This document shows, piece by piece, positions 23,101 through 35,160 of a stretch of 64,000 nt of DNA (the stretch's first letter is position 1; each line of letters opens with the position of its first letter). The position numbers were made by a program, and so were the translations under genes. Below the pieces are notes generated by a model. It did no database searches. It was not told the origin of the DNA and saw nothing but the letters and a program-made list of their open reading frames with translations. The stretch spans positions 294,132,001 to 294,196,000 of the forward strand of contig NC_092341.1 of the NCBI RefSeq assembly GCF_046630445.1, written 5' to 3'. The DNA comes from Rutidosis leptorrhynchoides. Its lineage: Eukaryota > Streptophyta > Magnoliopsida > Asterales > Asteraceae.

Positions 23101-23493
23101 GGTAAACGAGGGAAATTAAATCCAAGGTATATTGGACCATTCAAGATTATTGATCGTGTCGGACCAGTAGCTTACCGACTTGAGTTACCTCAACAACTCG
23201 CGGCTGTACATAACACTTTCCACGTCTCGAATTTGAAGAAATGTTTTGCTAAAGAAGATCTCACTATTCCGTTAGATGAAATCCAAATCAACGAAAAACT
23301 TCAATTCATCGAAGAACCCGTCGAAATAATGGATCGTGAGGTTAAAAGACTTAAGCAAAACAAGATACCAATTGTTAAGGTTCGATGGAATGCTCGTAGA
23401 GGACCCGAGTTCACCTGGGAGCGTGAAGATCAGATGAAGAAGAAATACCCGCATCTATTTCCAGAAGATTCGTCAACACCTTCAACAGCTTAA
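20167..23493 (+). pseudogene. pol: Fossil pol of the Tekay-like element, copy 1 (PR, RT, RNase H, INT, chromodomain)
   Basis: Protease: LFDSGADRSYMS with the catalytic DSG near 20206. Reverse transcriptase about 20660-21380: [34 protein letters not shown] and the FIDD catalytic pair near 21210. RNase H about 21600-21990: [30 protein letters not shown]. Integrase: zinc finger with H/H and CLTCSK near 22215-22350; core with [13 protein letters not shown] and HPQTNGQSE up to about 22930. C-terminal GPF segment, then a chromodomain about 23310-23460 ([19 protein letters not shown]), which directs integration to marked chromatin in this group. Fossil. Confidence 0.92.
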
Positions 23494-23501
23494 AATTTCG
23501 G

Positions 23502-23528
23502 GACGAAATTTATTTAACGGGTAGGTAC
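23502..23528 (+). other. Polypurine-tract region of the Tekay-like element
   Basis: GGGACGAAATTTATTTAACG leading into GGTAGGTAC lies between the chromodomain end and the 3' LTR. Only parts are purine-rich, so the exact priming tract is uncertain. Copy 2 has the identical sequence at 53852-53878. Confidence 0.55.
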
Positions 23529-26500
23529 TGTAGTGACCCGAACTTTTCCATGTTTATATATATTAATTGAGATTGATATTTACATGATTAAATGTTTCCA
23601 ACATGTTAAGCAATCAAACTTGTTAAGACTTGATTAATTGAAATATGTTTCATATAGACAATTGACCACCCAAGTTGACCGGCGATTCACGAACGTTAAA
23701 ACTTGTAAAAATGACATGACGATATATATATGGATATACATATGGTTAACATGAGATTATGATAAGTAAGTATCTCCATAAGTATATTAACAATGAGTTA
23801 TATACATATAAACAAGACTACTAACTTAAGGATTTCGAAACGAGACATATATGTAACGATTATCGTTGTAACGACATTTAAATGTATATATATCATATTA
23901 AGATATATTAATATATCATAATATCATGATAATATAATAATTTAACATCTCATTAGATATAATAAACAATGGGTTAACAACATTAATTGAGATCGTTAAC
24001 TTAAAGGTTTCAAAACAACACTTACATGTAACGACTAACGATGACTTAACGACTCAGTTAAAATGTATATACATGTAGTGTATTTAGATGTATTAAAATA
24101 CTTTTGGAAGACTTCAAGACATATATCAAAACACTCATACTTAACGAAAATGGTTACAGTTACTTTCCCATTCTTTTCTTTCATCAAGAATTCTAGTCGT
24201 ATTCTTACCCGTATTATACACAGCTTCAAAACGTACTTACTATGGGTATATACCAATAGGAACTAGCATGGGATTCCACTCTTGATTATGTCATGTATGA
24301 CTAATCAATTTTAACTTCTACCATGAGCTAGTCAACTAACTAGAACTCCTTTTAACCCCACTCACCACTCACCAATTACCACTCATCATTCACTCCATTT
24401 CACTTCCAATTCTCTTTCTAATTCTCTCTCAACACACACACACACACACTATTATGAACGTATTTTTCCAGTAGTTAATCATCATCTTCATCAAAAATCA
24501 CTTCAAGAATCAAGCTATAATCATCATAGGAAGAACACTTCAAGAACACTTCAAAAATCCCTTCAAGTTTACTAATTTACTTCCAAGCTTTCTAATCCAT
24601 TCCAAGTAATCATCTAAGATCAAGAAACCTTTGTTATATACAGTAGGTTATCTTTCTTATTCAAGGTAATATTCATATTCAAACTTTGATTCAATTTCTA
24701 TAACTATAAACTATCTTAATTCGAGTAAAAATCTTACTTGAACTTGTTTTTGTGTCATGATCCTACTTCAAGAACTTTCAAGCCATCCAAGATCCTTTGA
24801 AGCTAGATCATTTCTTGTCACTTCCAGTAGGTTTACCTACTAAACTTGAGGTAGTAATGATGTTCATAACATCATTCGATTCATATATATAAAACTATCT
24901 TATTCGAAGGTTTAAACTCGTAATCACTAGAACATAGTTTAGTTAATTCTAAACTTGTTCGCAAACAAAAGTTAATCCTTCTAAATTGACTTTTAAAATT
25001 AACTAAACACATGTTCTATATCTATATGATATGCTAACTTAATGATTTAAAACCTGGAAACACGAAAAACACCGTAAAACCGGATTTACGCCGTCGTAGT
25101 AACACCGCTGGCTGTTTTGGGTTAGTTAATTAAAAACTATGATAAACTTTGATTTAAAAGTTGTTATTCTGAGAAAATGATTTTTATTATGAACATGAAA
25201 CTATATCCAAAAATTATGGTTAAACTCAAAGTGGAAGTATGTTTTCTAAAATGGTCATCTAGACGTCGTTCTTTCGACTGAAATGACTACCTTTACAAAA
25301 ATGACTTGTAACTTATTTTTCCGACTATAAACCTATACTTTTTCTGTTTAGATTCATAAAATAGAGTTTAATATGAAACCATATCAATTTGATTCACTCA
25401 AAACGGATTTAAAATGAAGAAGTTATGGGTAAAACAAGATTGGATAATTTTTCTCATTTTAGCTACGTGAAAATTGGTAACAAATCTATTCCAACCATAA
25501 CTTAATCAACTTGTATTGTATATTATGTAATCTTGAGATACCATAGACACGTATACAATGTTTTGACCTATCATGTCGACACATCTATATATATTTCGGA
25601 ACAACCATAGACACTCTATATGTGAATGTTGGAGTTAGCTATACAGGGTTGAGGTTGATTCCAAAATATATATAGTTTGAGTTGTGATCAATACTGAGAT
25701 ACGTATACACTGGGTCGTGGATTGATTCAAGATAATATTTATCGATTTATTTCTGTACATCTAACTGTGGACAACTAGTTGTAGGTTACTAACGAGGACA
25801 GCTGACTTAATAAACTTAAAACATCAAAATATATTAAAAGTGTTGTAAATATATTTTGAACATACTTTAATATACATGTATATATTGTTATAGGTTCGTG
25901 AATCAACAGTGGCCAAGTCTTACTTCTCGACGAAGTAAAAATCTGTGAAAGTGAGTTATAGTCCCACTTTTAAAATCTAATATTTTTGGGATGAGAATAC
26001 ATGCAGGTTTTATAAATGATTTACAAAATAGACACAAGTACGTGAAACTACATTCTATGGTTGAATTATCGAAATCGAATATGCCCCTTTTTATTAAGTC
26101 TGGTAATCTAAGAATTAGGGAACAGACACCCTAATTGACGCGAATCCTAAAGATAGATCTATTGGGCCTAACAAACCCCATCCAAAGTATCGGATGCTTT
26201 AGTACTTCGAAATTTATATCATATCTGAAGGGTGTCCCGGAATGATGGGGATATTCTTATATATGCATCTTGTTAATGTCGGTTACCAGGTGTTCACCAT
26301 ATGAATGATTTTTATCTCTATGTATGGGATGTATATTGAAATATGAAATCTTGTGGTCTATTTTTACAATTTGATATATATAGGTTAAACCTATAACTCA
26401 CCAACATTTTTGTTGACGTTTAAAGCATGTTTATTCTCAGGTGAATACTAAGAGCGTTCGCTATTGCATACTAAAATAAGGACAAGATTTGGAGTCCATG

Positions 26501-26784
26501 TTTGTATGATACTGTGTAAAAACTGCATTCAAGAAACTGATTTCGATGTAACATATTTGTATTGTAAACCATTATGTAATGGTCGTGTGTAAACAGGATA
26601 TTTTAGATTATCATTATTTGATAATCTACGTAAAGCTTTTTAAACCTTTATTTATGAAATAAAGGTTATAGTTTGTTTTAAAAATGAATGCAGTCTTTGA
26701 AAAACGTCTCATATAGAGGTCAAAACCTCGCAACGAAATCAATTAATATGGAACGTTTTTAATCAATAAGAACGGGACATTTCA
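23529..26784 (+). repeat. 3' LTR of the Tekay-like element, copy 1
   Basis: Length 3256 bp, TGTAGTGACCC to GGACATTTCA, followed by the GTAAG duplication. It carries an (AC)9 run near 24432 and one 233-bp unit against two in the 5' LTR. By eye about 1.1% different from the 5' LTR outside the repeat. Confidence 0.93.
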
Positions 26785-26789
26785 GTAAG
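26785..26789 (+). repeat. Target-site duplication GTAAG, right
   Basis: Matches 13444-13448 exactly. Host sequence resumes at 26790. Confidence 0.95.
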
Positions 26790-28558
26790 CACATGCTGGA
26801 GCACAACGGTTATTGTGAGCTGTATCTCTGCTATGTATAGCAATGGAAATGGTCTCTAGGTTAGACTAAGTACATTACACCATAACATGGTCTCAGCATT
26901 GCACTAAGCTAAGGGATTCTTTAGTTAATTTTAAGAACTGTCTGTTTAAAGACATAAAGGATTGGACTGTTAGGATAACTGAACGTGTTCCAAGAGGTTA
27001 CATTGTTATTTGGCCAAGGTGTTCTTTATGGTTAAACTTTTTTAAGTAAGGGTGTAACTGATCTTTTACCAATCATTAACAAGAGCATTGAAATACATCA
27101 CATCTCTAGGATAAGCGGTATCTTATGATCCTCCGTTAAGCATACGAAAGTTTAGATCTTGTAGATTGTTAATATGCCGCCTTTTTCGAGCGCTCCTATT
27201 GAAGAACCGCCCATACCTTCATGTAGAAATGATTGATGGACGTCGGTGGTTGAGGGCATTGTTGTCTAATCAAAATTACCAAACCTAGCGTAATTACCCA
27301 GTGACATGTCAGTTATCTGACAGGGACGTCTAGGTACAACATAAGGAGTCTAAGGTCATCACCTATCCACGAGTCAGCATTATGAATTCAGCAGAGTAAC
27401 GAAGTCATGACATACATTTGCTTTAACCTGATCTAAAATATAAATTTTATCTTTACTGCTTTATTAATTTATCTGTTGTCTTAGAAAAGAGAAAACTTAA
27501 GATTATCCCAAAATACTCCTTAGTATAATTAGTTTACTAAGTGACTTAGTTTGCTATTGCGAAGGTTCGATTCTGTTGTCTTCTCAAACGAACGACCCTA
27601 GGTTATTCTTGTTAAGTCCCAGAGTAATTAAGGATTTAATTATGACAAAATAGAATTTATTTTCACTAAAATGTAATGTGCAGCCAGCACAAGTTTGTTT
27701 ATGTATAGACGGCAAATATTACTGTGTCGAGTGTCTAGTATGCTTCCTAGTCTACCAGCACAAGGTAGACAGTATTCTTCGAATCAACACAGGATGTGTA
27801 CCCAGCAGTTCAAGAATATCAAGTGACTCAACATAGAAGAACCATCATGGCTGGAAAGTAGCATACAACACAAGACAACTATGCTCTATTACAATCATAG
27901 TAGTTTCCTGAGTGGTCTACATAAGTTGTACTATTCAACAGAAGTCGAAGACAAAGTTGAACAGAAAAGGACACGCGTCGCGGCAGACAAGTAACCTTAC
28001 AAAACCACGTGGGAATGCAGAAGTTTAACGCATGTGCAGACATGTGTTATACTTTGTCAACGCCTAGGGAACACAACATTCTATTTGTTTAAACAAATAG
28101 TGGTGCCAAACCGAATTGGGTGTTCCTGCCAATAGCTACCTAAGAGGAAAGAAGGGAGCACGCTCTCTGACATAATTGTCCCCATAAGTACAGACATCTT
28201 ATGTACCAGTGGACAATAGAACAATTACACGGTTAATAGGACCACTATAAATTGGTGTATCTACTATTGTAACAACTAGTGGTGTGAGTTTATTTATTTA
28301 GAGTCCAAAATGTGTAATAGCTTTAAGAATATCCTAAATAGCTATAACTAGGTAAATCTGTATCAACCAACTATCATTCCGCCAAGGATAGTTGTAATTC
28401 TTTGTGATTCAATCAATACAGAATAAACCATTGAAAACTTACCTTTGACTCTATTTAATTTACTTGTTTGAATACTAAACTGTCTTAAATGTTAAGTTAA
28501 TTTAAAAGTATTGTATTCACCCCCTACAATACTCCTGTTATTTATCACGGGACCAACA
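26790..28558 (+). repeat. 3' part of a Copia 5' LTR (by position), copy 1
   Basis: Non-coding sequence ending TTATCACGGGACCAACA, followed two bases later by a methionine-type primer site. An LTR ending CGGGACCAACA should start TGTTGGTCCCG; I did not find that start, so the left limit is unknown. The stretch recurs at 57146-58914 with about ten differences in 1770 bases. Confidence 0.6.
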
Positions 28559-28560
28559 AC

Positions 28561-28572
28561 TGGTATTAGAGC
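28561..28572 (+). other. Primer binding site of the Copia fossil, copy 1
   Basis: TGGTATTAGAGC, a one-base variant of the initiator methionine tRNA site, 42 bases before the gag start region. Copy 2 has it at 58917-58928. Confidence 0.8.
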
Positions 28573-28613
28573 TTCAGTCTTGATAATTTAATATCCTGGA
28601 TCTGAATTCTCAC

Positions 28614-30260
28614 ATGGCTGCATATTCAAATACAGCTTACCTTGAAAATGGCTCATCCAATAGACCACTCAAATTTGATGAAGATGAGTATGAAACTTAG
28701 AAGGCAAGGTTCATGCTTCACCTTGAGTCTATTGATCCACTCATGCCTGGCATTGCCACAGATGGTCTATTTATCCCAACTGAGACTATTGATAGTGTTC
28801 CAGCTACTGCTGACACTCTAGCCATTCCTGGCAGAGAAGTTATTCTCACTCCAGCAAAATGGGATGCTGCGGACAAACGTCGTGTTGGACTTGACCCTAA
28901 GATTAAAACCCTGTTAGCTATAACATTACCGAACCATTTGTTTAAACTGATTAAGGGAAAGCTGAATGCTAAGCTTATGATAGACTATCTTGATGTTACC
29001 TATGAGGGCATGGATGAGGTTAGACAGAACAAGATTATTGCTTTGAAAAGGGAGTATGAGATGTTCTTTGCCTATAAGAGTGAGACCCTTAAGTAAACCT
29101 TCATTAGGTTTAACTCCTTAGTTGCTAACCTGCTTACTTTGAAAATCACATATACTGATTTTGAACAAGTAAACAAATTCATTGACTCATTGCATGCTAA
29201 ATGAAAACCTGTTACTGACCCTCTGAGAACCACCCAGACTTTAAAGAACTTTAATATTCTATGGTACACTTTGGAACCATGAGAAGGCAGAAGCTAAACT
29301 TGAACTTAACTTGAAAGAAAACTTTAAGTCTGCCCCCACCACTTCAAAATCTTCTAAGACAGATGATACTGCTCTTATTGCTGCTGCTAAAAAGAAAGCT
29401 CAAAAAGCTTTACTATTTCAAAAGTTGATGGCAGAAGAAGAGTCAGCTGAAGATGAGGTGGATAGTCGTACTGGGTCTGAAGAAAGCAGTGATGATGAAG
29501 ATGATGTGGAAGGGTTTGTTGAAAGTATGGCTTTGCTGGCTAGGCAGTTCAAAAGGTTCAATCATAATAGAACCAGCAAGTCATACAAAGGGAGTAAGAA
29601 ACTGAGTGCTAGGTAGAGTAGCAAATTAGTCAAAGGTCCTAAATCTGAGTGTTATAATTGTGGGAAGTTTGGACATTTTGCTGCTGAATGCATGTCCAGG
29701 AAACCTTTAACATCACATGTTAACTCCTTCTCAAAAGCTGATAAGTACAAAAACAAGTACAAAGCTATGAAGACTCAGATGAAGGAAAGTGCAAAGGCTG
29801 ATAAGAAGGGAAAGAAGCTAGAAAAGGTTCTAGTTGCTGAGCATCATAACTGGGATGAAACCAGCTCTTCTTCATCTTCTGATAGTGATACTGATGATGA
29901 TGGTGCTGGTTATGCTTCTGGTAAAAAGTTGTGTTTAATGGCCAAGGAGGTCGAGGAGTCTGATGAGGATGATAATGGTAGTACATTAATGGCTGATATG
30001 AGGGAAGCTGACTTGAAAAAGGATTCACCTCAATGGAAATCTGAAATGCTGTATAAGGTTGACAATTTTTGAACTTATACTGATGATGAAAAAGCTGAAA
30101 TGTTTGACTACCTAAGAGTTGATTTGTGTAAAGGCAGCAAAGGTGAAGAAGTTTTGAAAACTGATAACAAATCTTTAAAGGCAAAAACGATGAAATTAAA
30201 ATCTTGAAAGATGAAATTTCAAAACTTGAAAAACAAAATTTTGCTTTAAAGTCTCTTCAC
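28614..30260 (+). pseudogene. gag: Fossil Ty1/Copia gag, copy 1
   Basis: Starts ATGGCTGCATATTC. The N-terminal half is a UBN2-type Copia gag (KFDEDEYET, LESIDPLMPG, LIKGKLNAKLMIDYL, YEGMDEVRQNKIIALKREYE). This is followed by an acidic stretch, the zinc knuckle CYNCGKFGHFAAEC (about 29651-29692), a lysine-rich segment and a serine/aspartate-rich tail. The long acidic gag resembles SIRE-type Copia elements, but that is tentative. No pol follows: near 30263 the sequence switches to the end of an unrelated Gypsy LTR. Broken in a few places. Confidence 0.82.
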
Positions 30261-30263
30261 ATT

Positions 30264-30424
30264 GAAAGCATGTTTATTCTCAGTTATGAAAGAAATCTTC
30301 CGCTGTGCATTTGCCCATTTTAAAGATATTACTTGGAGTTGTTCATGGCATAATTAGGACAGTGCCTCGCAATGGGACCATATGTTGAAGACTTTGTCCA
30401 GGTGGATTAGGACGGGTTGCTTCA
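30264..30424 (+). repeat. LTR 3'-end fragment (leader A)
   Basis: About 160 bp from GAAAGCATGTTTATTCTCAG to GACGGGTTGCTTCA. It matches the last part of LTRs B (about 40333-40658) and C (about 45703-45852) and is followed by a primer site. The rest of this LTR is absent here. Confidence 0.75.
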
Positions 30425-30426
30425 TG

Positions 30427-31410
30427 TGGTATCAGAGCGGTGGTCTTAGCAAACCATGTATTGCATTAGTGTGTCTAACTGATAGTTGTTTAGATGCATT
30501 AGTTGGTCTGGACTTCGACCGTGTCTGCATGTCAAAAGTTTTGCTTATCATTTCGTGACAAAAATTACTTGCTTATCATCCTTAAAGTCTAAACAAGCCT
30601 TATTGACTCTATTGCATGAATAGTGTATAGATAAAATTCATATGTTAGAGTATCTGTTACTGTAAATCTTGCCTGACATATTCCGTAAATTCCTTCGTAA
30701 TTCACGAAATCTTTTGTTCTATATATATAGGTATTCTATGTAATTAGAATACCATCCGATAGACGAAAATCATTTCATATCGAAAAATACTTTATTCACT
30801 CGTACGAAATGGAACGCGCCACTAGATCAAGTTCCTCGGATTCCGATATGGAGTTTCACTCGAGCTCCGAAAGCAGTATAACCGGAATGGATCAACAAAT
30901 CAGTCATCACCAATTCTGGATGAATTGGGGATGGGTTCGTAGTCGACTTAATCAATGAAGACGCGAAGAAAGCGATCCCTTCCACCAACCGAATTCACCT
31001 CTTGGCGATGAACCTGAAGCACTTACCGGCAAACCTGTTCGTAATACCATTTTTTCTCTCATTTCTTGAGTATCTCATCACGATTATATACTATCTCAAA
31101 TTCTAAACCTTATTTATTCGCTCTTTCCTACCGACAACCTTATTCGACGTCATCTATATATATTATTTGGAATAACCGTAAGTCACTCTATATCGCGATA
31201 ATATTTGAGTTAGCATATAAAGGGTTGAGGTTGATTCTAAATAATATATATACTTTGAGTTGTGATCGAGTCTGAGACATGTATATAATGGGTCACGACA
31301 TGTATTAATTAATTCGAATATTATATATTAAACTACATATGAATTATTGACTTACTAACTGTGAACTATTAACATTGGACAATTAAAATGAATTAAAATA
31401 TTGATTATAA
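30427..31410 (+). mobile_element. Gypsy leader A with accessory ORF, fossil
   Basis: Primer site TGGTATCAGAGC at 30427-30438, the paired GCATTAGT motif at 30462/30495, and an accessory ORF region from 30809 to about 31140 (MERATRSSSSDSDMEF start). After this comes a block like the middle of the Tekay LTR (about 31140-31400). The E element follows at 31411. Its duplicate, leader D at 60783-62630, is about 0.86 kb longer and keeps the coiled-coil part of the ORF. Confidence 0.65.
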
Positions 31411-32061
31411 CATCAGAAACCGGGGTTAAAATTAAGATTACTTAATTACCCTTAGGTTTATATTTGTGTTTAAATATGCTTTTATTTTAATAATATGCTT
31501 ATTATTTATTAAATATGTGGTTAAGACCAGTTTGTGACAAGGGTCACAGAACAGGTTCGTTTGTTTAATTTAGACTCCGTTAGGGCCTCCTAACGAGGTG
31601 CGAAAGATATTAGATAACTAGTAAATACCCGTGTGTTATGGGGTATGGGGTTATAACCCACATAAGTGTGTAAATATCTGCTTCTTATCTTCATTTCTTG
31701 AATATTCTCAAACAAGCTCGTACTTACCTTCATCCCTTCACAAAACCCTAATTGATCTAAGCTAGAAATTGAATTAAGAGGCTTTAGGAACTGAATCATA
31801 TCATCCTTGTGATCATTTATCCAGGTTTGATTTGTTGAATTCATGCTTTAATTCTTAAGAATTGGGTTTTGGGTGTAAAGTGGGTTTTTGATGAATATGA
31901 GCTCGAATCTTCATGTTTTATGTTTTTTATATTTAATTGATGTTAGTAATAGTTGCTATATAGTTTATATGATGTTTTTCAAGTGGTTTTGTCACCAGAA
32001 CGAGCTAAAATCGAGTTTTTGGGTCAAAAACGCGAAAAATAGCGTGCAGGAGCTGTTCTTC

Positions 32062-32760
32062 AGCTCCCACACGAGTGGCAGGTCAGTCGTATGAGTGATC
32101 ACACTTTTGAGGGTCAACCACACATGTGAGGACTCACTCGCACGAGTGAGGCCTCAGTCATACGTGTGAGCACAGGGTCAGATTTGAGGAAACTTGTTTT
32201 GGTCATAACTTTTAAACCGTAACTCCGTTTTTGATGAATCAAGTATCGTTGGAATCGTAATGAAAAATCCTTTCCAATGGTAAACTTTTAGAAGCTATAT
32301 CAAAATGTATTTGGGTCAGAAATAGAGGTATTAGCGTGTGTGTCTAGTGTGCATGCGTTAATATGTTATTATGGGTTGAATTCTTAATATAGGCTTATGA
32401 ATGAATGAATGAATGTATGATGAATATAGGTTGGAAAATATCATTACATGTTGCTATTAATGTTCCTTGTCACTCACGTGAGTGAACCACTCGCACGAGT
32501 GAGCTTTCACTCGCACGGTTGAGGCGGTCAACCGCATGATGAACCGCATGAGTGAGTGGTTACTTGAACTATTATATTTTCTAGTTAGATCTTATGGTTG
32601 AGATATGACTCGTACGAGTCATATGTCACTCGTGTGGTCAACCGTACGGATCTATTGTTGTCTAATTGGATATTTGACCAAGGACCAAACGTACGAGTGA
32701 GGTGTCAACCGAACGGTTGAGGTTTCTCAGAAGTGCGGATGAGTGTCACTCGTAGAGTTG
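32062..32760 (+). repeat. Array of short CpG-containing palindromes in the E LTR
   Basis: Recurring ACTCG...CGAGT words: CTCACTCG-CA-CGAGTGAG (32133-32150), the perfect palindrome CACTCACGTGAGTG (32471-32484), CACTCG-CA-CGAGTG (32488-32501), and a 22-base perfect palindrome at 32603-32624 centred on CGTACG. Many half-sites (CACACGAGTG, TCACTCGTGTGG, AACCGTACGG) lie between. The surrounding LTR is AT-rich. The same array occurs at 63280-63990 and, inverted, near 38280-38390. Confidence 0.85.
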
Positions 32761-33089
32761 ACAGGTCAGATTGATTAAGTGTTCAAGTGCTTGTTTATTG
32801 ATGCTATTGTCTTGTTGTTGGGATGATATCAAGACATGATTACTGACTTGATTATGTCTATTCTCAGGTGGAAAAGAGAAAGAGAAGACTCAGAAAGATT
32901 AGACCTCTGAGAATCTTCAGTTGCTGGTAATTGGTGAGTGGGTCTATCTTCGAATAGAGTTTAAGTAGCAAATCATGCTACCGTGGATTACTCTGATTAC
33001 CTTATGTAGCGTAGTAATTGCCATGCTATGTGGATAGTTGCATGCTATGTGATCTATATATGTTGTATATGTGCAATGTGTTTGACATT

Positions 33090-33185
33090 AGCCATTCCTA
33101 GGGCGGTTGGGGACTTTCAACCATTCCTAGGGCAGTTGAAGTCCGTGTGAGGTCAACCATTCCAAGGGAGGTTGAGTCCAAGTCC
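33090..33185 (+). repeat. Three imperfect repeats around CAACCATTCC.AGGG..GTTG
   Basis: GCCATTCCTAGGGCGGTTGG, CAACCATTCCTAGGGCAGTTGA and CAACCATTCCAAGGGAGGTTGA follow one another. Each has CAAC/GTTG-type ends that could pair, giving small hairpins inside the LTR. Confidence 0.7.
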
Positions 33186-33669
33186 TACAGCCTGTTAGTA
33201 TAGCATAGAAGAACGCATGTGTTGTGTTTGGATAGTTATGCAGAGACTTGGTAGGACGGACTATCGGTAGATCCTAGTCCGATCAGCTAGGTCATGTGCC
33301 CGTACAAGCCGCTGATCCTCATATTGTCGTTGTTTGTATGTTTGATGGTCGTAAGCATGTTAGATGATTATTGTATGATGGATTTCTTAAGCTTAATCTG
33401 TAGATAGATTCCATTCACTTAGCGGTGCGCTAATCCCCCACATTCCTCCCCTGTAGGTTTAGCTACTGCTGATGGGATCGGGCATTGATGTAGAAGACAT
33501 GTTTGACTTGCAACTCTGATTTGGACTTTTGTAACCGTGTCTGTAATAACGTAACACCATTTGATAAAGTAAATTTAATTAAGTGGTTTTTGTACTAATG
33601 CAATTAGGTTTTGATTTTATTAAATAAGACTCCCGCTGTGTTATAAAAAAAATGGCCGGTGTTACAAGT

Positions 33670-33681
33670 TGGTATCAGAGC
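33670..33681 (+). other. Primer binding site of element E
   Basis: TGGTATCAGAGC, three bases inside the LTR end GTGTTACA. Confidence 0.93.
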
Positions 33682-33843
33682 ATAGGTTTGACAGCAAGTA
33701 CATGCATGTATCTTGTTCTCAAGCCTTAAGTGGAGTAAAACATGTCCATGGGTGAGGCTAAGTAGGGATACGTGTACGTTAGTTGTGTTGAGCTAACCAG
33801 TTATCCACTAAGCTTTTATGTGAGTTATTTTTGTAGCACAGGT

Positions 33844-35160
33844 ATGGATAACAGAGATGCAAACGCTACCGGCCCGACAAACCCCGGAACATATAGAGCA
33901 CCAGACGAGGGTGTTGAGTCCGATGATGATGATCAACAGAGTTATATTCATGAGTTAGAAAGTAAAATGAAAGAAGCTCAGGATAAGATTATTGAGCTTG
34001 AGCTGGTAAATCCTGCGGGAAATGATGATACACCACCTGGATTTCCGACAGCACAATATCAAACCGTACCCAACATGAACCAGACTCAATTCCAATACCC
34101 ATTTCAAAATCAACCACCTCAACAGTACTACATGCCACCACAAAATACTTTCCTTTTTCAAAATCCAATGTTAATGAACCCGTACTAAACGCAGATGTTC
34201 CCACAACCCTTTGTTCAACCCCATAAGAAATGTACTTATAAACAGTTCTTAGATTGCAAACCCCCAGAGTATTCAGGAAGTTCAGACCCGACAGAAACTA
34301 TGAATTGGTTGATGGAGGTTGAAAGGGCTTTGGAAGCCTGTCAATGTGAACCGGAGTTGCGGGTTATGTATGCTTGTAGATTGCTAAAGGGTAGAGCTAT
34401 GGTTTGGTGGAATGCGTTGACGTCAAGCATCCCAAAGGAAAATGTTAAGCAAATTACTTGGGAACAATTTCAATGGAAGGTTGGTGAACAGTATTGTTCT
34501 TTGTTTGATCTTAACCGATTGAAGACTGAGTTTGTAGAAATGAGAATGACGCTTCATATGTCCATTGATGAAGTGATTGGTCAGTTTATGGATAAGTTGA
34601 GATTTGTATCTCAGTGGGTACCAGATGAAACATCAAGGATTCAACATTTTGTTAATGTGATCTTGCCAGAATACAGAATGTCAGTAAGGATGGCGACTAG
34701 TTTGTCTCAGGCCTTTGTTATAGCGAGACTGGTGGAAAGTGATTTGAAAGCGGCAAGAGGAATGATGACAGGGAGTATGATGACTCCGAGTGGTCAAATG
34801 GGTGGTCAATCCAATGGTAAGTCAAAGAAATCATTTGGGTTTAGACAGAAAAGTAAGAGTCGACAGAGTGGTTCAGGGTCTGGATCAGGTAGAGGGAATT
34901 GGTGCCACACTTGTAAGTCTACTCACAGTGGTCAATGCTCAGAGGCTACCAGAAGATGTCTGAGATGTGGTGCAGTAGGACATGTGTCCCAAAGGTGTTC
35001 GTTTTCAGGAAATGTGTGTTGGAGTTGTCATCAACCAGGGCATCGTGCTATAAATTATCCGTTTAAGAGTGTGAATTCCGGGGTATGGTCAGGTGCGCAT
35101 TTAACTTCAGTTGGAGGGTCTACTGCCTCGAATGGGAAGAAGAGGAAGAACCCTCCCACA
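33844..35160 (+). pseudogene. gag: Fossil gag of element E
   Basis: Begins ATGGATAACAGAGATGC. The N-terminus is acidic with a short coiled-coil segment (ESKMKEAQDKIIELE), then proline/glutamine-rich. The capsid-type region includes CTYKQFLDCKPPEYSG and AMVWWNALTSS. Three cysteine motifs follow: CHTCKSTHSGQC, the knuckle CLRCGAVGHVSQRC and CWSCHQPGHRAINYP (about 34900-35060). Particle protein; fossil. Confidence 0.85.

Larger units (their letters stand above)
13449..26784 (+). mobile_element. Ty3/Gypsy chromovirus, Tekay-like, structurally complete fossil with leader cargo
   Basis: Length 13336 bp, bounded by a perfect GTAAG duplication. Order: 5' LTR, TGGTATCAGAGC primer site, long leader with an acidic ORF and an F-box ORF, gag with two zinc knuckles, protease, RT, RNase H, integrase, chromodomain, polypurine region, 3' LTR. 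The chromodomain and the very long LTRs point to the Tekay/Del chromovirus lineage. By eye the LTRs differ at about 1.1% of sites (about 0.4 million years at 1.3e-8). All parts are present, but gag-pol is broken, with about seven or eight breaks. A 5'-truncated second copy, at 48994-57140, shares most of those breaks, so decay began before the duplication. Confidence 0.93.
31411..33666 (+). repeat. 5' LTR of element E
   Basis: About 2.26 kb ending GGCCGGTGTTACA, followed by the primer site. The left edge was placed by comparison with the uninterrupted leader C (GATTATAACAT at about 47774) and with the solo LTR start; a clear TG is not visible, so it is good to a few bases. Contains the palindrome array (32062-32760) and a small repeat at 33090-33185. 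Confidence 0.8.

Noticed and set aside
31590-31844. Minus-strand 84-residue frame repeated at 62810-63064
   Set aside because: Within the E LTR and copied with it; no domain and no conservation in the solo LTR.
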